DNA from: JAVBPE01 sp031549865
GTDB taxonomy: Bacteria > Bacillota_I > Bacilli_A > Acholeplasmatales > Anaeroplasmataceae
Direction of reading: 5' to 3'
Length of the DNA stretch: 64,000 nt
NCBI GenBank assembly: GCA_031549865.1
Contig: JAVBPE010000002.1
Span: forward strand, 1-64,000
Below the pieces are notes generated by a model. The model had not been told where the DNA came from. It was given only the letters and a program-made list of their open reading frames with translations, and ran no database searches. The number at the start of each line of letters is the position of its first letter. Within the stretch, counting starts at the first letter, position 1. Position numbers and translations under genes: made by a program. Positions 52,961-62,600 of the stretch are shown here, piece after piece.

Positions 52961-54343
52961 TTAAAATTCACAATTTTTTGGAGTACGTGGGAACGGAATA
53001 ACATCTCTAATGTTTTCTACCCCTGTTAAATACATCAACATACGTTCAAAGCCCATCCCAAATCCACTATGAACACATCCACCATATTTTCTTAAATCTA
53101 AATACCAGCTCATAGTTTCTGGTTCAATATTAAATTCTTTCATACGAGAAACTAAAACATCCATGCGTTCTTCTCTTTGAGATCCACCACATAATTCTCC
53201 ACTTCCTGGAACTAATAAATCAACAGCCGCAACTGTTTCATTATCATCATTTAAACGCATGTAAAAAGCTTTAATTTCTTTTGGCCAGTTAGTTACAAAT
53301 ACTGGAGATTTAAAATGAACTTCAGTTAAATATTTTTCATGTTCAGTTGCTAAATCTTCACCATATTTTGGTTCATTTTCAAATTTCATTTTAGAATCTC
53401 TTAAAATTGTAATCGCATCTTTATGGGTAACTTTCACAAATGAAGAGTTTAAAATTGAATTCAATTTTTCTAATAATCCTTTTTGAACAAATTGATCAAA
53501 GAAATCCATTTCATCCTTACATTCTTTTAATACATAAGATACGATATATTTAACCATATCTTCCATAACTTCCATATCTTCTTCCAAATCCGCAAATGCC
53601 ATTTCTGGTTCAATCATCCAAAATTCAGAAGCATGACGTTGTGTATTTGAATTTTCAGCTCTAAATGTTGGTCCAAACGTATAAATATTACCAAATGCCA
53701 TTGCAAATGTTTCACCTTCTAATTGACCAGATACAGTTAACGCTGCTGGCTTTCCGAAGAAATCATATTTATAATCGACTTCTTTTCCACTTGCTACTTT
53801 GTTCAAATCAAGGGTTGTAACTTGAAACATTTGTCCTGCACCTTCACAATCACTTGCAGTAATAATTGGAGTGTGAGTATAAACAAATCCGCGATCATTA
53901 AAAAATTTATGAATTGCATATGATGCAATACTTCTTACTTTAAATACTGCACTAAATAAATTTGTACGTGGACGTAGGTGCGCTACTTCACGTAAAAATT
54001 CTTTAGTATGTCTTTTTGGTTGTACTGGATAATCCTCTGGACAATCTCCAAGTAATTTGATTTCAATGGCTTTTATTTCTAAAGGTTGTTTCATAGTAGG
54101 TGTTAATACTACAACCCCCTTAACTTCAATTGAACTTCCATAACGATATTTTTGAGCATCACTAAAACCTATCGTATCCTTATCATAAACAACTTGAATG
54201 CTATTAAAGCATGTTCCATCATTTAACATTATAAAACCAAATTCTTTTTGATCTCTATTTCCTTTAATCCAACCTTTTAAAGTTATAGTTTTATCTTTAA
54301 AATCATCTTTTAATTCAAATACTCTTTTAATATATTCTCTCAT
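52961..54343 (-). CDS. asnS: Asparaginyl-tRNA synthetase
   Basis: A 460-residue class II synthetase that charges tRNA-Asn. An N-terminal OB anticodon-binding domain (ITLKGWIKGNRDQKEFGFIM, residues about 18-100) is followed by the catalytic core. Visible motifs are motif 2 (FRAENSNTQRHASEFWMIEP, about 230-250) and motif 3 (HSGFGMGFERMLMYLTG near 430). The long SDCEGAGQMFQVTTLD insertion and the motif details match AsnRS better than AspRS. A T-box leader upstream carries an AAC codon in the specifier position, which agrees with Asn. It is a single-gene unit with promoter, T-box and terminator. Confidence 0.92.
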   Translation of the reverse strand: MREYIKRVFELKDDFKDKTITLKGWIKGNRDQKEFGFIMLNDGTCFNSIQVVYDKDTIGFSDAQKYRYGSSIEVKGVVVLTPTMKQPLEIKAIEIKLLGDCPEDYPVQPKRHTKEFLREVAHLRPRTNLFSAVFKVRSIASYAIHKFFNDRGFVYTHTPIITASDCEGAGQMFQVTTLDLNKVASGKEVDYKYDFFGKPAALTVSGQLEGETFAMAFGNIYTFGPTFRAENSNTQRHASEFWMIEPEMAFADLEEDMEVMEDMVKYIVSYVLKECKDEMDFFDQFVQKGLLEKLNSILNSSFVKVTHKDAITILRDSKMKFENEPKYGEDLATEHEKYLTEVHFKSPVFVTNWPKEIKAFYMRLNDDNETVAAVDLLVPGSGELCGGSQREERMDVLVSRMKEFNIEPETMSWYLDLRKYGGCVHSGFGMGFERMLMYLTGVENIRDVIPFPRTPKNCEF

Positions 54344-54363
54344 ATATTTTCCTCCTTATAAAT

Positions 54364-54585
54364 AAAAAAAGTCCTTAGAATAATCTAAGGACGAATAATC
54401 GTGGTACCACCTTAGTTCTAGATATAAATCTAGCACTCTAATCTTTTAACGCAAGACTTACGGGTAGGTCTACTTAAGTTCTTCTACCGCTCAAAGATGT
54501 TGTTTGATATTTAATATAACTTACTTTCACCAATTGTAAGCTCTCTATGTATATTTTAGAATACCATTCTTCTTTTCTTCGCTTT
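54364..54585 (-). promoter_or_regulatory. T-box riboswitch leader of asnS (Asn specifier)
   Basis: The minus strand has the T-box sequence GGTGGTACCACG (54411-54400) followed by the terminator GTCCTTAGA/TCTAAGGAC and seven T (54392-54364). Upstream are AGAGAGCTTACAATTGGTG of stem I and CAAACAACATC, where AAC would be the specifier for tRNA-Asn. Uncharged tRNA-Asn should stabilise the antiterminator and raise asnS expression. The class is certain; the specifier is read by eye from position and agrees with the downstream gene. Confidence 0.9.
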
Positions 54586-54590
54586 AGATA

Positions 54591-54619
54591 ATCTTACCAC
54601 TTTCATTTTGAAATTGCAA
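54591..54619 (-). promoter_or_regulatory. Promoter of the asnS transcript
   Basis: On the minus strand TTGCAA (54619-54614), a 17-base spacer ending in TGG, then TAAGAT (54596-54591), an extended -10 type. It starts three bases after the stop of the ABC gene upstream. Confidence 0.6.
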
Positions 54620-54621
54620 GA

Positions 54622-56415
54622 CTAATATTGGCTATTATATAACTCATAATAAAATCCCTTTAATGCTAATAATTCTTCATGAGTTCCTTGTTCTATAATA
54701 TTACCTTTTTTAACAACTAAAATTAAATCTGCATTTATAATTGTTGATAATCTATGAGCTATAATAAAACATGTTTTATTTTTCATTAACTCTAGCATAG
54801 AAGCTTGAATTTCTTGTTCTGTTTTAGTATCAACATTTGATGTAGCCTCATCAAATATTAGCATTTTAGCATCAAGTAGCATTGCTCTGGCAATAGTTAA
54901 TAATTGCTTTTGACCTTTAGAAATATTAATACCATCTTCTGTTATTATAGTATCATAACCTAAAGGTAATGCTTCTATATAATTATGAATATGAGCCATT
55001 TTACAAACCCTTATTACATCTTCTTTTGTTGCAGTTTTAGAACCATATAAAATATTTTCATAAATAGTTCCTGTAAATAACCATGTTTCTTGTAATACCA
55101 TTGCGTAACTTTGACGTAAATCAGTTAATTTTGTATTTCTAATATTATTGCCATCAATGTAAATTGCTCCACCATTAAGTTCATAAAAACGCATTAACAA
55201 ATTTATTATAGTTGTTTTACCCGCACCAGTTGGACCAACAATCGCAATTGTTGAAGAAACAGGAGCAGTAAATGAAACGTTATTTAATATAATTTTATTC
55301 TCAGTATAACCAAACATAAGATTTTTTGCATCGACATTTCCTTTTATATTCTCTAAAGAAAGTGGATTAGGATCATCTTTAGTTTCTTCTAATTCATCAA
55401 GTACATTAAAAACGCGCTCTGCAGCAGCCATTGCACTTTGAATCTCTGCGGTTATATTGGCCATTTCATTAATAGGCCCACTAAATTTTTTTGAGTAAAG
55501 AACAAACGATGAAATCTTGCCACTATCCATACCTGTAACTTCTGAATACACAAATAAAATTGCTCCAAAAATACTAATTAAAGCTAAAGATAAATTATTA
55601 ATGAAATTAACTGATGGACCAACTGGTGATGAATAGTATTCTGCCATGTATGCCGCCTCTGAGGCATCAAAGTTTAAGGCATCAAAATCAGCTAAGATAT
55701 TATCTTCTTGAGAATATGCTTTGATAGTTTTTAAACCTGTAAAATGTTCTTCGACAAACCCATTTAATTCTCCAAGTTTACGACTTCTTTCTTTAAAATG
55801 CTTTTTTGCTTTTTTGGTAAAATATCTCGTAAAGAAAATTGATAATGGAATAGTTATTAAAAATATTAAGACTAAAATCGGAGCTGTTATAATCATCATC
55901 ACAAACGATCCTATAACAGTTACAACACTTGAAATAATCATTACAACATCTGAGGATAAACTTGTATTTATTGTATCAATATCATATGAAATTTTACTTA
56001 ATATATCTCCTATTTGGTTTTTATCAAAATAAGAAATTGGAAGTTTCATTAATTTATCAAAAACATCTTGACGCATTTTTTTTACTATTTGTTGAGCAAT
56101 ATAAACCATTAATATCGATAAAAAATATGAAAGTAGAGCACTTGCTACTGTAAATCCTAACATCAACCCTAAATAATAATATAATAACTCAAAATTGACA
56201 TCACCACTACTTTTAATTTGACCAATAGCCTTACCAGATAAATATGGACTCACTAAGCCAAATAAATTTGAAGCAATTGTTAATAATAAAGCTAAAACAA
56301 TCAATAAAGAAAAACGCATTAAATATTTAGATAATTTTTTTAAAACATATTTTGTATCTGTGGCTTTTTGAGTTGATTGGCTCAAACCACCTTTTTTAGA
56401 AGGATTAAAGTTCAT
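54622..56415 (-). CDS. ABC exporter, membrane-ATPase fusion (second of a pair)
   Basis: A 597-residue half-transporter with six membrane helices (about 35-320) and a C-terminal ATPase: Walker A GPTGAGKTT, signature ISKGQKQ (a variant of LSGGQ), Walker B KMLIFDEATSN and H-loop IIAHRLS. Start 56415 is chosen because GGGAGGTG lies six bases upstream; this start overlaps the end of the partner gene by 11 bases. A non-canonical signature in one member is usual for heterodimeric exporters such as LmrCD or BmrCD. Drug, peptide or lipid export is possible; the substrate is unknown. Confidence 0.87.
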   Translation of the reverse strand: MNFNPSKKGGLSQSTQKATDTKYVLKKLSKYLMRFSLLIVLALLLTIASNLFGLVSPYLSGKAIGQIKSSGDVNFELLYYYLGLMLGFTVASALLSYFLSILMVYIAQQIVKKMRQDVFDKLMKLPISYFDKNQIGDILSKISYDIDTINTSLSSDVVMIISSVVTVIGSFVMMIITAPILVLIFLITIPLSIFFTRYFTKKAKKHFKERSRKLGELNGFVEEHFTGLKTIKAYSQEDNILADFDALNFDASEAAYMAEYYSSPVGPSVNFINNLSLALISIFGAILFVYSEVTGMDSGKISSFVLYSKKFSGPINEMANITAEIQSAMAAAERVFNVLDELEETKDDPNPLSLENIKGNVDAKNLMFGYTENKIILNNVSFTAPVSSTIAIVGPTGAGKTTIINLLMRFYELNGGAIYIDGNNIRNTKLTDLRQSYAMVLQETWLFTGTIYENILYGSKTATKEDVIRVCKMAHIHNYIEALPLGYDTIITEDGINISKGQKQLLTIARAMLLDAKMLIFDEATSNVDTKTEQEIQASMLELMKNKTCFIIAHRLSTIINADLILVVKKGNIIEQGTHEELLALKGFYYELYNSQY

Positions 56416-58111
56416 TTGCTTCACCTCCCATTTGAGATATCTTAATACTTTTATATAAATCACAACGATTTAATAATTCTTCATGGGTTCCTATATCCAG
56501 AATACGTCCCTCTTCTAAAACTACTATTTTAGAACAATTTTTAATTGCACTAATACGAGAAGCGATAATTATTAAAGAAGTTTCACTTAAATTTTCTTTA
56601 ATTGCACTTCTTAAATTTTGATCTGTTTTATAATCTAAGGCGCTTGAAGAATCATCTAAAATTAATATTTTAGGTTTATTTGCGATAGCACGAGATAGTA
56701 ACACTCTTTGACGTTCGCCACCACTTAAATTACCTCCTTTAGATGCTAAAGATAATGAATATCCTTTATCTTCAATAAAAGAAGCTTGAGCAATTTTAGT
56801 GGCATCTTTTATTTCCATAAAATTAATACTTCGTCCAAAATCAATATTTTCTAATATCGTATTTCCAAATATAATATCATTTTGAAATACTACTCCAAAA
56901 TATGAGTGCAATTCTACTTTGCTCATATTTTTTATATTTTTTCCATCAACAAAAATTTGACCATTATCCGGATCATAAAAACGTAAAAGTAATGATACTA
57001 ACGTTGACTTACCGCTTCCTGTAGAGCCAATTATTCCCAAAGACTCGCCATTTTTTAAGCTAAACGATATTCCTTCAACATTATTCTTTATTTTGTTATA
57101 AGAAAAATTTACATCCCTAAATTCAATAAAGGCATCACTACTAGATCCATCGTTTGAAAGAACTAAATCATCCTCCATTATTAAAACTTCTTTAATACGA
57201 GAAGCTGAGGCCGAAGCTTTACTACCATTAATAAATATTCTTGTAACAGATAATAAAGCATTTAAAATAATGGTAAAATAAGTTATAAAAGCAATTATTT
57301 TACCATTCCCAATATCTCCTTTATAAACTAGTTTTGCTCCAAAATAAATAACAAATATTAAACCAACATTCATTATCAAATTAAGACAAGGATTAATAAT
57401 ATTCATTGTTCTTGTCGCTTTAATCTCCATTTTTGATACATCTTCATTTACTGCTTTAAATCTATCTTTTTCAAACTCTTCTTTTCCTAAAGCCTTTATA
57501 ACTTTAGCCCCACTAACATTTTCACGAACTGTTAAAACCAATTTATCAACTTTAGTTTGAACTATTTTATATAATGGAACCCCATATTTAGTAACAACAA
57601 ATATTACAATTATAATTAAGGGTAAGCAACAAAGCATTACTAAAGTTAATGTTGGTTCTAAGAACACTGTCATTACTATTCCGCCAACTAATAAAATTGG
57701 CGCTCTAATACCCATTCTTTGAAGCATTCCAATGAAACTATGGGTATTATATGTATCTGTAGTCATTCTTGAAATTAATGAAGGTATTGATAAGTCATCA
57801 GTTTGTTTTGCCGATAAAGATAATGTCTTTTTAAATAGATCATGTCTCATTTCAGTTGTACAAAGTTTAGCAATATAAGCAGCCTTTCTATTGGCATAAA
57901 CATTCATTACCCAAGCTAATATTGAGGCAACCATCATTATTGCACCAAAAATGGTTATCATTTTTAAGTCTTTGATAGGAACTAAATCATCAATTATATA
58001 TGCTAAAATCCAGGGTAAAATTAAATCCATTAAAGTTCCAATTATTTTAACAGTCAAAACAACAAAAAGACCGAATGGATATTTTTTCATATAACTGAAT
58101 AATAACTTCAT
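56405..58111 (-). CDS. ABC exporter, membrane-ATPase fusion (first of a pair)
   Basis: A 568-residue half-transporter: six helices (about 12-290), Walker A GSTGSGKST, signature LSGGERQR and Walker B ILILDDSSSALD. The residue after Walker B is Asp and not the catalytic Glu, which marks a degenerate ATP site, while its partner keeps Glu. The two thus form a heterodimer with one consensus and one degenerate site. GAGGTGATG provides a good ribosome site, embedded at the stop of the preceding phospholipase D gene. Confidence 0.87.
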   Translation of the reverse strand: MKLLFSYMKKYPFGLFVVLTVKIIGTLMDLILPWILAYIIDDLVPIKDLKMITIFGAIMMVASILAWVMNVYANRKAAYIAKLCTTEMRHDLFKKTLSLSAKQTDDLSIPSLISRMTTDTYNTHSFIGMLQRMGIRAPILLVGGIVMTVFLEPTLTLVMLCCLPLIIIVIFVVTKYGVPLYKIVQTKVDKLVLTVRENVSGAKVIKALGKEEFEKDRFKAVNEDVSKMEIKATRTMNIINPCLNLIMNVGLIFVIYFGAKLVYKGDIGNGKIIAFITYFTIILNALLSVTRIFINGSKASASASRIKEVLIMEDDLVLSNDGSSSDAFIEFRDVNFSYNKIKNNVEGISFSLKNGESLGIIGSTGSGKSTLVSLLLRFYDPDNGQIFVDGKNIKNMSKVELHSYFGVVFQNDIIFGNTILENIDFGRSINFMEIKDATKIAQASFIEDKGYSLSLASKGGNLSGGERQRVLLSRAIANKPKILILDDSSSALDYKTDQNLRSAIKENLSETSLIIIASRISAIKNCSKIVVLEEGRILDIGTHEELLNRCDLYKSIKISQMGGEANEL

Positions 58112-58123
58112 AACATCACCTCA

Positions 58124-59572
58124 TCACATCATTGGTTTAAAAATCATCATTATTTTTCTTATAATATTTTTAAATAAAGTTTCTTTTTTAAATTCATATT
58201 GATTTGATTCTTCTATGGTCTTAAAAAAATCATCATTTATCACAGTAATTTCTTTATGAAAGGCTAAAAATAAACCAATTTCATAATTTAAAAAGAAACT
58301 TCTATAATCCATATTTAAAGAACCGACTATAGCATATTTATCATCAATAACTAAATTTTTAGCATGATTAAAACCTTTTGTATACTTATATATTTTACCA
58401 CCATTTTTTTTTATTTCAATTAAAGAAGCTTCAGTAATTTGATAAACACTTTTCTTATCAGGGATATTAGGAATTAAAATAAATACCTGCACATTATTTT
58501 TTAAAATATCCAATATAATATTTTTAAGCTCATTTGGAATAATAAAATACGGTGTTGAAATCATTACTTTCTCTTTGGCTTCATATAAAAGTTTTTTTAG
58601 CATTGAATAATAAACATTTTTATTTAAAAATGGAGTATCTCCAAATGGGATTATATATTCATTAGTAGGTAATTTGTTTTCACTAACATAGTCTATTTTA
58701 ATTAATTCATTTGATGCAACATACCACATTTGAAAGAAAACAAAAAGAATACTATTAATAGCTTCTCCTTCTACTTTTATCGCATTATCACGCCAAAAAC
58801 CAAATTTTCTTATTCTATTTATATATTCATCTCCAAAATTATCACCACCTAAATAGGCGATATTTTTATCAATAATAATTATTTTTTTATGATCTCTATA
58901 ATTTATTAAAGGATTTGAATATAAAATAGTTTCACCATATCTTATAACTTTAACATTTTTATGCTTTTTTAAAATTTTAAATTTCTTGCTATTGATTCTC
59001 TTAGTACCCACGGCATCAACAATTATTTTTATTTCGATTTCGTCATTTGCTTTTTTTAAAAGTATATCTAAAATTTCATCAAATAAAATACCATCACTTA
59101 TTATATACATTTCAATATAAATTGAAGTAGTCGCATTCCTTAAATCTTTAAATAAATCTTTGTTTTTTAAATCTACATCTGAATAAAAGTTAAGTGAAGT
59201 ATTTGAATAATATCTAAAATTCGATATATTATAAATATAATTAACTACTTCATTGTCACAAAATCGAATTTCTTTTATTTCATTAACATTATTAAAATAA
59301 ACTAATTTTTTATTATATATTTTATAAATAATTAAATAATAAAAAAAGAATCCATATCCAATAATTGGTAAAATAGAAATTAAAAATAGCCAACTTATTT
59401 TGTAGTCAGCTAAAATATTTAAATTAATAATACAAAAATAAAATAAAAACATTAATCCAAAATGAATATATATATAATATGTGTTATATGTATAATAAAC
59501 AATAATACTTTGAAGAAGCAAAAAGAAAATAGAAATAATAAAGCCTGTAATTTGACTCAAATGAGATTTCAT
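58124..59572 (-). CDS. cls: Cardiolipin synthase-like phospholipase D family protein
   Basis: A 482-residue membrane protein with N-terminal helices and two phospholipase D (HKD) motifs: NYRDHKKIIIIDKNIAYLGG and GFNHAKNLVIDDKYAIVG followed by SLNMDYRSFFLNYE. This is the domain plan of bacterial cardiolipin synthase, which joins two phosphatidylglycerol molecules. It has AGGGTG eight bases before the ATG. It lies 41 bases after copA and 12 before the exporter pair, so it is likely in the same transcript, linking membrane lipid change with export or metal stress. Confidence 0.85.
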   Translation of the reverse strand: MKSHLSQITGFIISIFFLLLQSIIVYYTYNTYYIYIHFGLMFLFYFCIINLNILADYKISWLFLISILPIIGYGFFFYYLIIYKIYNKKLVYFNNVNEIKEIRFCDNEVVNYIYNISNFRYYSNTSLNFYSDVDLKNKDLFKDLRNATTSIYIEMYIISDGILFDEILDILLKKANDEIEIKIIVDAVGTKRINSKKFKILKKHKNVKVIRYGETILYSNPLINYRDHKKIIIIDKNIAYLGGDNFGDEYINRIRKFGFWRDNAIKVEGEAINSILFVFFQMWYVASNELIKIDYVSENKLPTNEYIIPFGDTPFLNKNVYYSMLKKLLYEAKEKVMISTPYFIIPNELKNIILDILKNNVQVFILIPNIPDKKSVYQITEASLIEIKKNGGKIYKYTKGFNHAKNLVIDDKYAIVGSLNMDYRSFFLNYEIGLFLAFHKEITVINDDFFKTIEESNQYEFKKETLFKNIIRKIMMIFKPMM

Positions 59573-59613
59573 AAATTCACCCTAGGTTATTATTTCTATT
59601 TTTTTCAGTTTTA

Positions 59614-62088
59614 TTATCTTTTAAAGAATACTTTCTTTTCTTTATAAGTAGATGCTTTATACCCGGCCTTATTTATTGCTTCATAAAGTACTTCATCTTT
59701 CACCGAATCTAATGCATCAACCATTACTTTTCCTTTTTTTAAATCTATAGTAACTTCATTAACTCCTTCAATTTTCATCAAAGCCTCATTAACATGTCTA
59801 ACACAATTTTGACACATCATTCCTTCTACTTTAATAATTGTTTCCATTTTATTATTCATCCTTTCTTTTAATGGTTTAAATCTTAATATGAATAAAGCAT
59901 TTATAACTACACATAAACTACTCAAACTCATACAAAATGCTGCAATCATTGGATTAAGTTTTATATTTAATAAGTAATACATTGCCCCACTTGCAACAGG
60001 TATTGCAATAATATTATAAATAAACGCAAAGAATAAACTTAATTTAATATGCCATAATGTTTTCTTACTTAAAGCTAAAGCATTATAAACATCTAATAAA
60101 TCATTTTTAACTAATATTACGTCAGCACTTTCTACGGCAATATCTGCACCGCTTCCAATCGCTATTCCAATGTCGGCAGTACTTAGAGCAATTGAATCGT
60201 TGATTCCATCTCCAACCATACATACTTTTTTTCCAATATTTTGTAATTCTTTTATATACAACGCTTTATCTTGCGGCAAAACATTTGCGATCACTTTACT
60301 CGCTTTAACATACTCATTAATCTTTAAGGCTACATCAATATTGTCACCTGTAAGCATAATGACTTCTATATCTTGTTTTTTTAATAAATTAATAGCTTCT
60401 ATTGAAGTATCTTTGATTTCATCTTTTATTTCAAATGTCGCAATTAATTCTTTATTATTTGCTAAATATACAATAGTATTATCTTCCTTAAATTCATTAA
60501 TTTGAACATTATTTAGAATTTCTTCAAGAATAAATTTTTTATTTCCTAAATAAAATGACTCCCCAAAAACATTGCCTTTGACACCTTTTCCACCAATTGT
60601 CTCATAATTATCTAATTCATATTTTTTAATATCAAAGTCTTTTGTGTAATTTATAATAGCATTAGCTAAAGGATGATTAGAATTAATTTCTAAATTATAG
60701 ACTAAGCTATATATATCATAAGATTCATTATATTTACTCATTTTAATTACTTCTGGCTTCCCTTTAGTTATTGTTCCCGTTTTATCTAGTACAATTACAT
60801 CAACTTTATGAAGTTCTTCAATACTCTCTGCATTTTTAAATAGTAGATTATTCTTGGCTCCGACTCCCATTGAAACCATAATTGCAACCGGAGTTGCAAG
60901 TCCTAGTGCACATGGACAACTTATCACTAAAACAGAAATGGCAAAAGATAAACTCATAACTAAATCTTTTGTAACTAAAATCCATATTATGAAAGTTAAA
61001 ATACTTATTAAAATAACAATTGGTACAAATATCGAACTAATTTTATCAGCTAATGCAGATATTTTAGCTTTTGATGCAGAAGCTTCACTAACTAATGAAG
61101 CAATTTTATAGACTGTCGTATCTTCTAAAATACTTGTTGCTTTGACTTTTAAAATCCCCATTTGATTTATACTGCCAGAATATACAGTATCATTTATTTC
61201 TTTATAAATTGGAATACTTTCTCCGGTTATTAATGATTCATCAATTGTTGATGAACCCTCAACTATAACTCCATCAATCGCGATTTTATCTCCTGCTTTT
61301 ACTAAAACAATATCATTAAGTTTTACTTGTTCAAATAATACTTCTTTAATTTCACCATCAATAATTATTGTGACATATTCCGGTAGTAACCCTAAAATTT
61401 GATCTACTGCCATTGTTGTTTTCTTTTTTGCTTTTGATTCAATAAACTTACCAATTGTAATAAGGGATAAAATAGTGCCAGCTGATTCAAAGTATAAATC
61501 CATATGATATTTACTAACTAATTCTAAATCATTAGTATTAAGTCCAATTTTAATCATAATGGTCGCGTAAACTCCGTAAATAATTGCCGCTAAAGCTCCT
61601 ATCGCAATAAGAGAATCCATATTAGCTTTTAATCTAAATAAACCTTTAAAACCTCTTGTAAAATAAGAATAATTTAAAACAACTATAGGTACTAACAAAA
61701 TAATTTGGGCAATAGCATAATTAAACGCATTATTGTGTCCTTTTAAAAAACTAGGAATTGGAAATCCTATCATGTCACCCATTGAAATATAAAATAAAGG
61801 TATGAAGAAAAATAAAGTAAAAAGCACTCTTAATAAATATTTACGATTTTCTTTTTTACTTTTACTTACAATTTTATTTTCAAAAATTGATGCATCATAT
61901 CCTGAATTTCTTACTGCTTTAATAATTTCTTCATTACTAATTATATTTGGATCAAAATCGCAAACCATAGAATGTCCTAATAAATTAACTTTGACATTAT
62001 TAACACCATGAAGCCTATCGACACTTTTAAAGACATGCGCTTCACAAGCTGCACAAGTCATTCCTTTAACATTAAATTTTTGTTTCAT
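59614..62088 (-). CDS. copA: Copper-exporting P1B-type ATPase with HMA domains at both ends
   Basis: An 824-residue P-type ATPase. The N-terminal HMA domain has GMTCAAC (residues 8-14). The membrane core carries the Cu+ motif SCPCALGLATP. Catalytic motifs are DKTGTITKG (phospho-Asp), MLTGDN and GDGINDS. Unusually, a second HMA domain forms the C-terminus, with GMMCQNCVRHVNEALMKIEG, in place of a separate CopZ chaperone. It follows csoR by one base. Copper efflux is well supported by the motifs and by the regulator; silver is also usually carried. Confidence 0.92.
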   Translation of the reverse strand: MKQKFNVKGMTCAACEAHVFKSVDRLHGVNNVKVNLLGHSMVCDFDPNIISNEEIIKAVRNSGYDASIFENKIVSKSKKENRKYLLRVLFTLFFFIPLFYISMGDMIGFPIPSFLKGHNNAFNYAIAQIILLVPIVVLNYSYFTRGFKGLFRLKANMDSLIAIGALAAIIYGVYATIMIKIGLNTNDLELVSKYHMDLYFESAGTILSLITIGKFIESKAKKKTTMAVDQILGLLPEYVTIIIDGEIKEVLFEQVKLNDIVLVKAGDKIAIDGVIVEGSSTIDESLITGESIPIYKEINDTVYSGSINQMGILKVKATSILEDTTVYKIASLVSEASASKAKISALADKISSIFVPIVILISILTFIIWILVTKDLVMSLSFAISVLVISCPCALGLATPVAIMVSMGVGAKNNLLFKNAESIEELHKVDVIVLDKTGTITKGKPEVIKMSKYNESYDIYSLVYNLEINSNHPLANAIINYTKDFDIKKYELDNYETIGGKGVKGNVFGESFYLGNKKFILEEILNNVQINEFKEDNTIVYLANNKELIATFEIKDEIKDTSIEAINLLKKQDIEVIMLTGDNIDVALKINEYVKASKVIANVLPQDKALYIKELQNIGKKVCMVGDGINDSIALSTADIGIAIGSGADIAVESADVILVKNDLLDVYNALALSKKTLWHIKLSLFFAFIYNIIAIPVASGAMYYLLNIKLNPMIAAFCMSLSSLCVVINALFILRFKPLKERMNNKMETIIKVEGMMCQNCVRHVNEALMKIEGVNEVTIDLKKGKVMVDALDSVKDEVLYEAINKAGYKASTYKEKKVFFKR

Positions 62089-62089
62089 A

Positions 62090-62350
62090 TTATTGCCCCA
62101 ATTTATTTAATATTTTTGTTATTTCTAAAATCTTATTATCTAGATTTTCCCCACTAGCGTTTTTTATGCAGTGATTTAAGTGGGAATTCAATATATTTAA
62201 ATTTATTTTTTTTAATATTGCAATACTTGCAAGAAGTTGATTAGATACATCGATACAATATCTATCCTCTTCTACCATTTTTAAAATACCTTCTATTTGA
62301 CCTTTTGTAGTTTTTAATAGTTTAGTAATTTCTTTTTTATCTGCCATCAT
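62090..62350 (-). CDS. csoR: CsoR-family copper-sensing repressor
   Basis: An 86-residue all-helical repressor starting MMADKKEITKLLKTTKGQIE; the start at 62350 is set by GGAGG seven bases upstream. The Cu+ ligand pattern Cys, then His and Cys is present in DRYCIDVSNQ and LNSHLNHCIKN. CsoR binds a GC-rich palindrome and lets go when loaded with copper. The palindrome lies 15 bases upstream of the start, and copA follows directly, so it should repress its own operon. Confidence 0.9.
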   Translation of the reverse strand: MMADKKEITKLLKTTKGQIEGILKMVEEDRYCIDVSNQLLASIAILKKINLNILNSHLNHCIKNASGENLDNKILEITKILNKLGQ

Positions 62351-62365
62351 AAAAATACCTCCAAC

Positions 62366-62380
62366 CACCCCCACGGGGTG
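62366..62380 (-). promoter_or_regulatory. CsoR operator
   Basis: CACCCC-CAC-GGGGTG, a GC-rich perfect palindrome standing in very AT-rich sequence between a TATTAT-like -10 and the csoR ribosome site. It fits the C-run/G-run form of CsoR sites. Bound repressor would cover the transcription start. Confidence 0.8.
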
Positions 62381-62429
62381 TGTATGTATAATATAACATT
62401 AAAAATTAATATCTTCAATAAAAGTGCTT

Positions 62430-62463
62430 AAAAAAATAACTACCAATTAAATTAGTAGTTATT
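62430..62463 (-). terminator. Terminator downstream of the sensor kinase
   Basis: On the minus strand AATAACTAC pairs perfectly with GTAGTTATT around an eleven-base loop and is followed by T. It separates the two-component operon from csoR. The stretch between it and the kinase stop (62464-62600) shows only short broken frames. Confidence 0.7.
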
Positions 62464-62600
62464 AATTTCAAGAATATATTTAGTTTTTAAATTATTAAAT
62501 GCTTTTCTTTTTAAAACTTCAAACAACGATTCATAAAAAGCATATTAAATTCTTGCGCAAATAAATTTATACGTTTTTTTGTATTATTTAATTAATAATT

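Noticed and set aside
62464..62600. Small gene between the sensor kinase and its terminator
   Set aside because: Only short broken frames (for example LFAQEFNMLFMNRCLKF) with stops are present and no ribosome site is seen.
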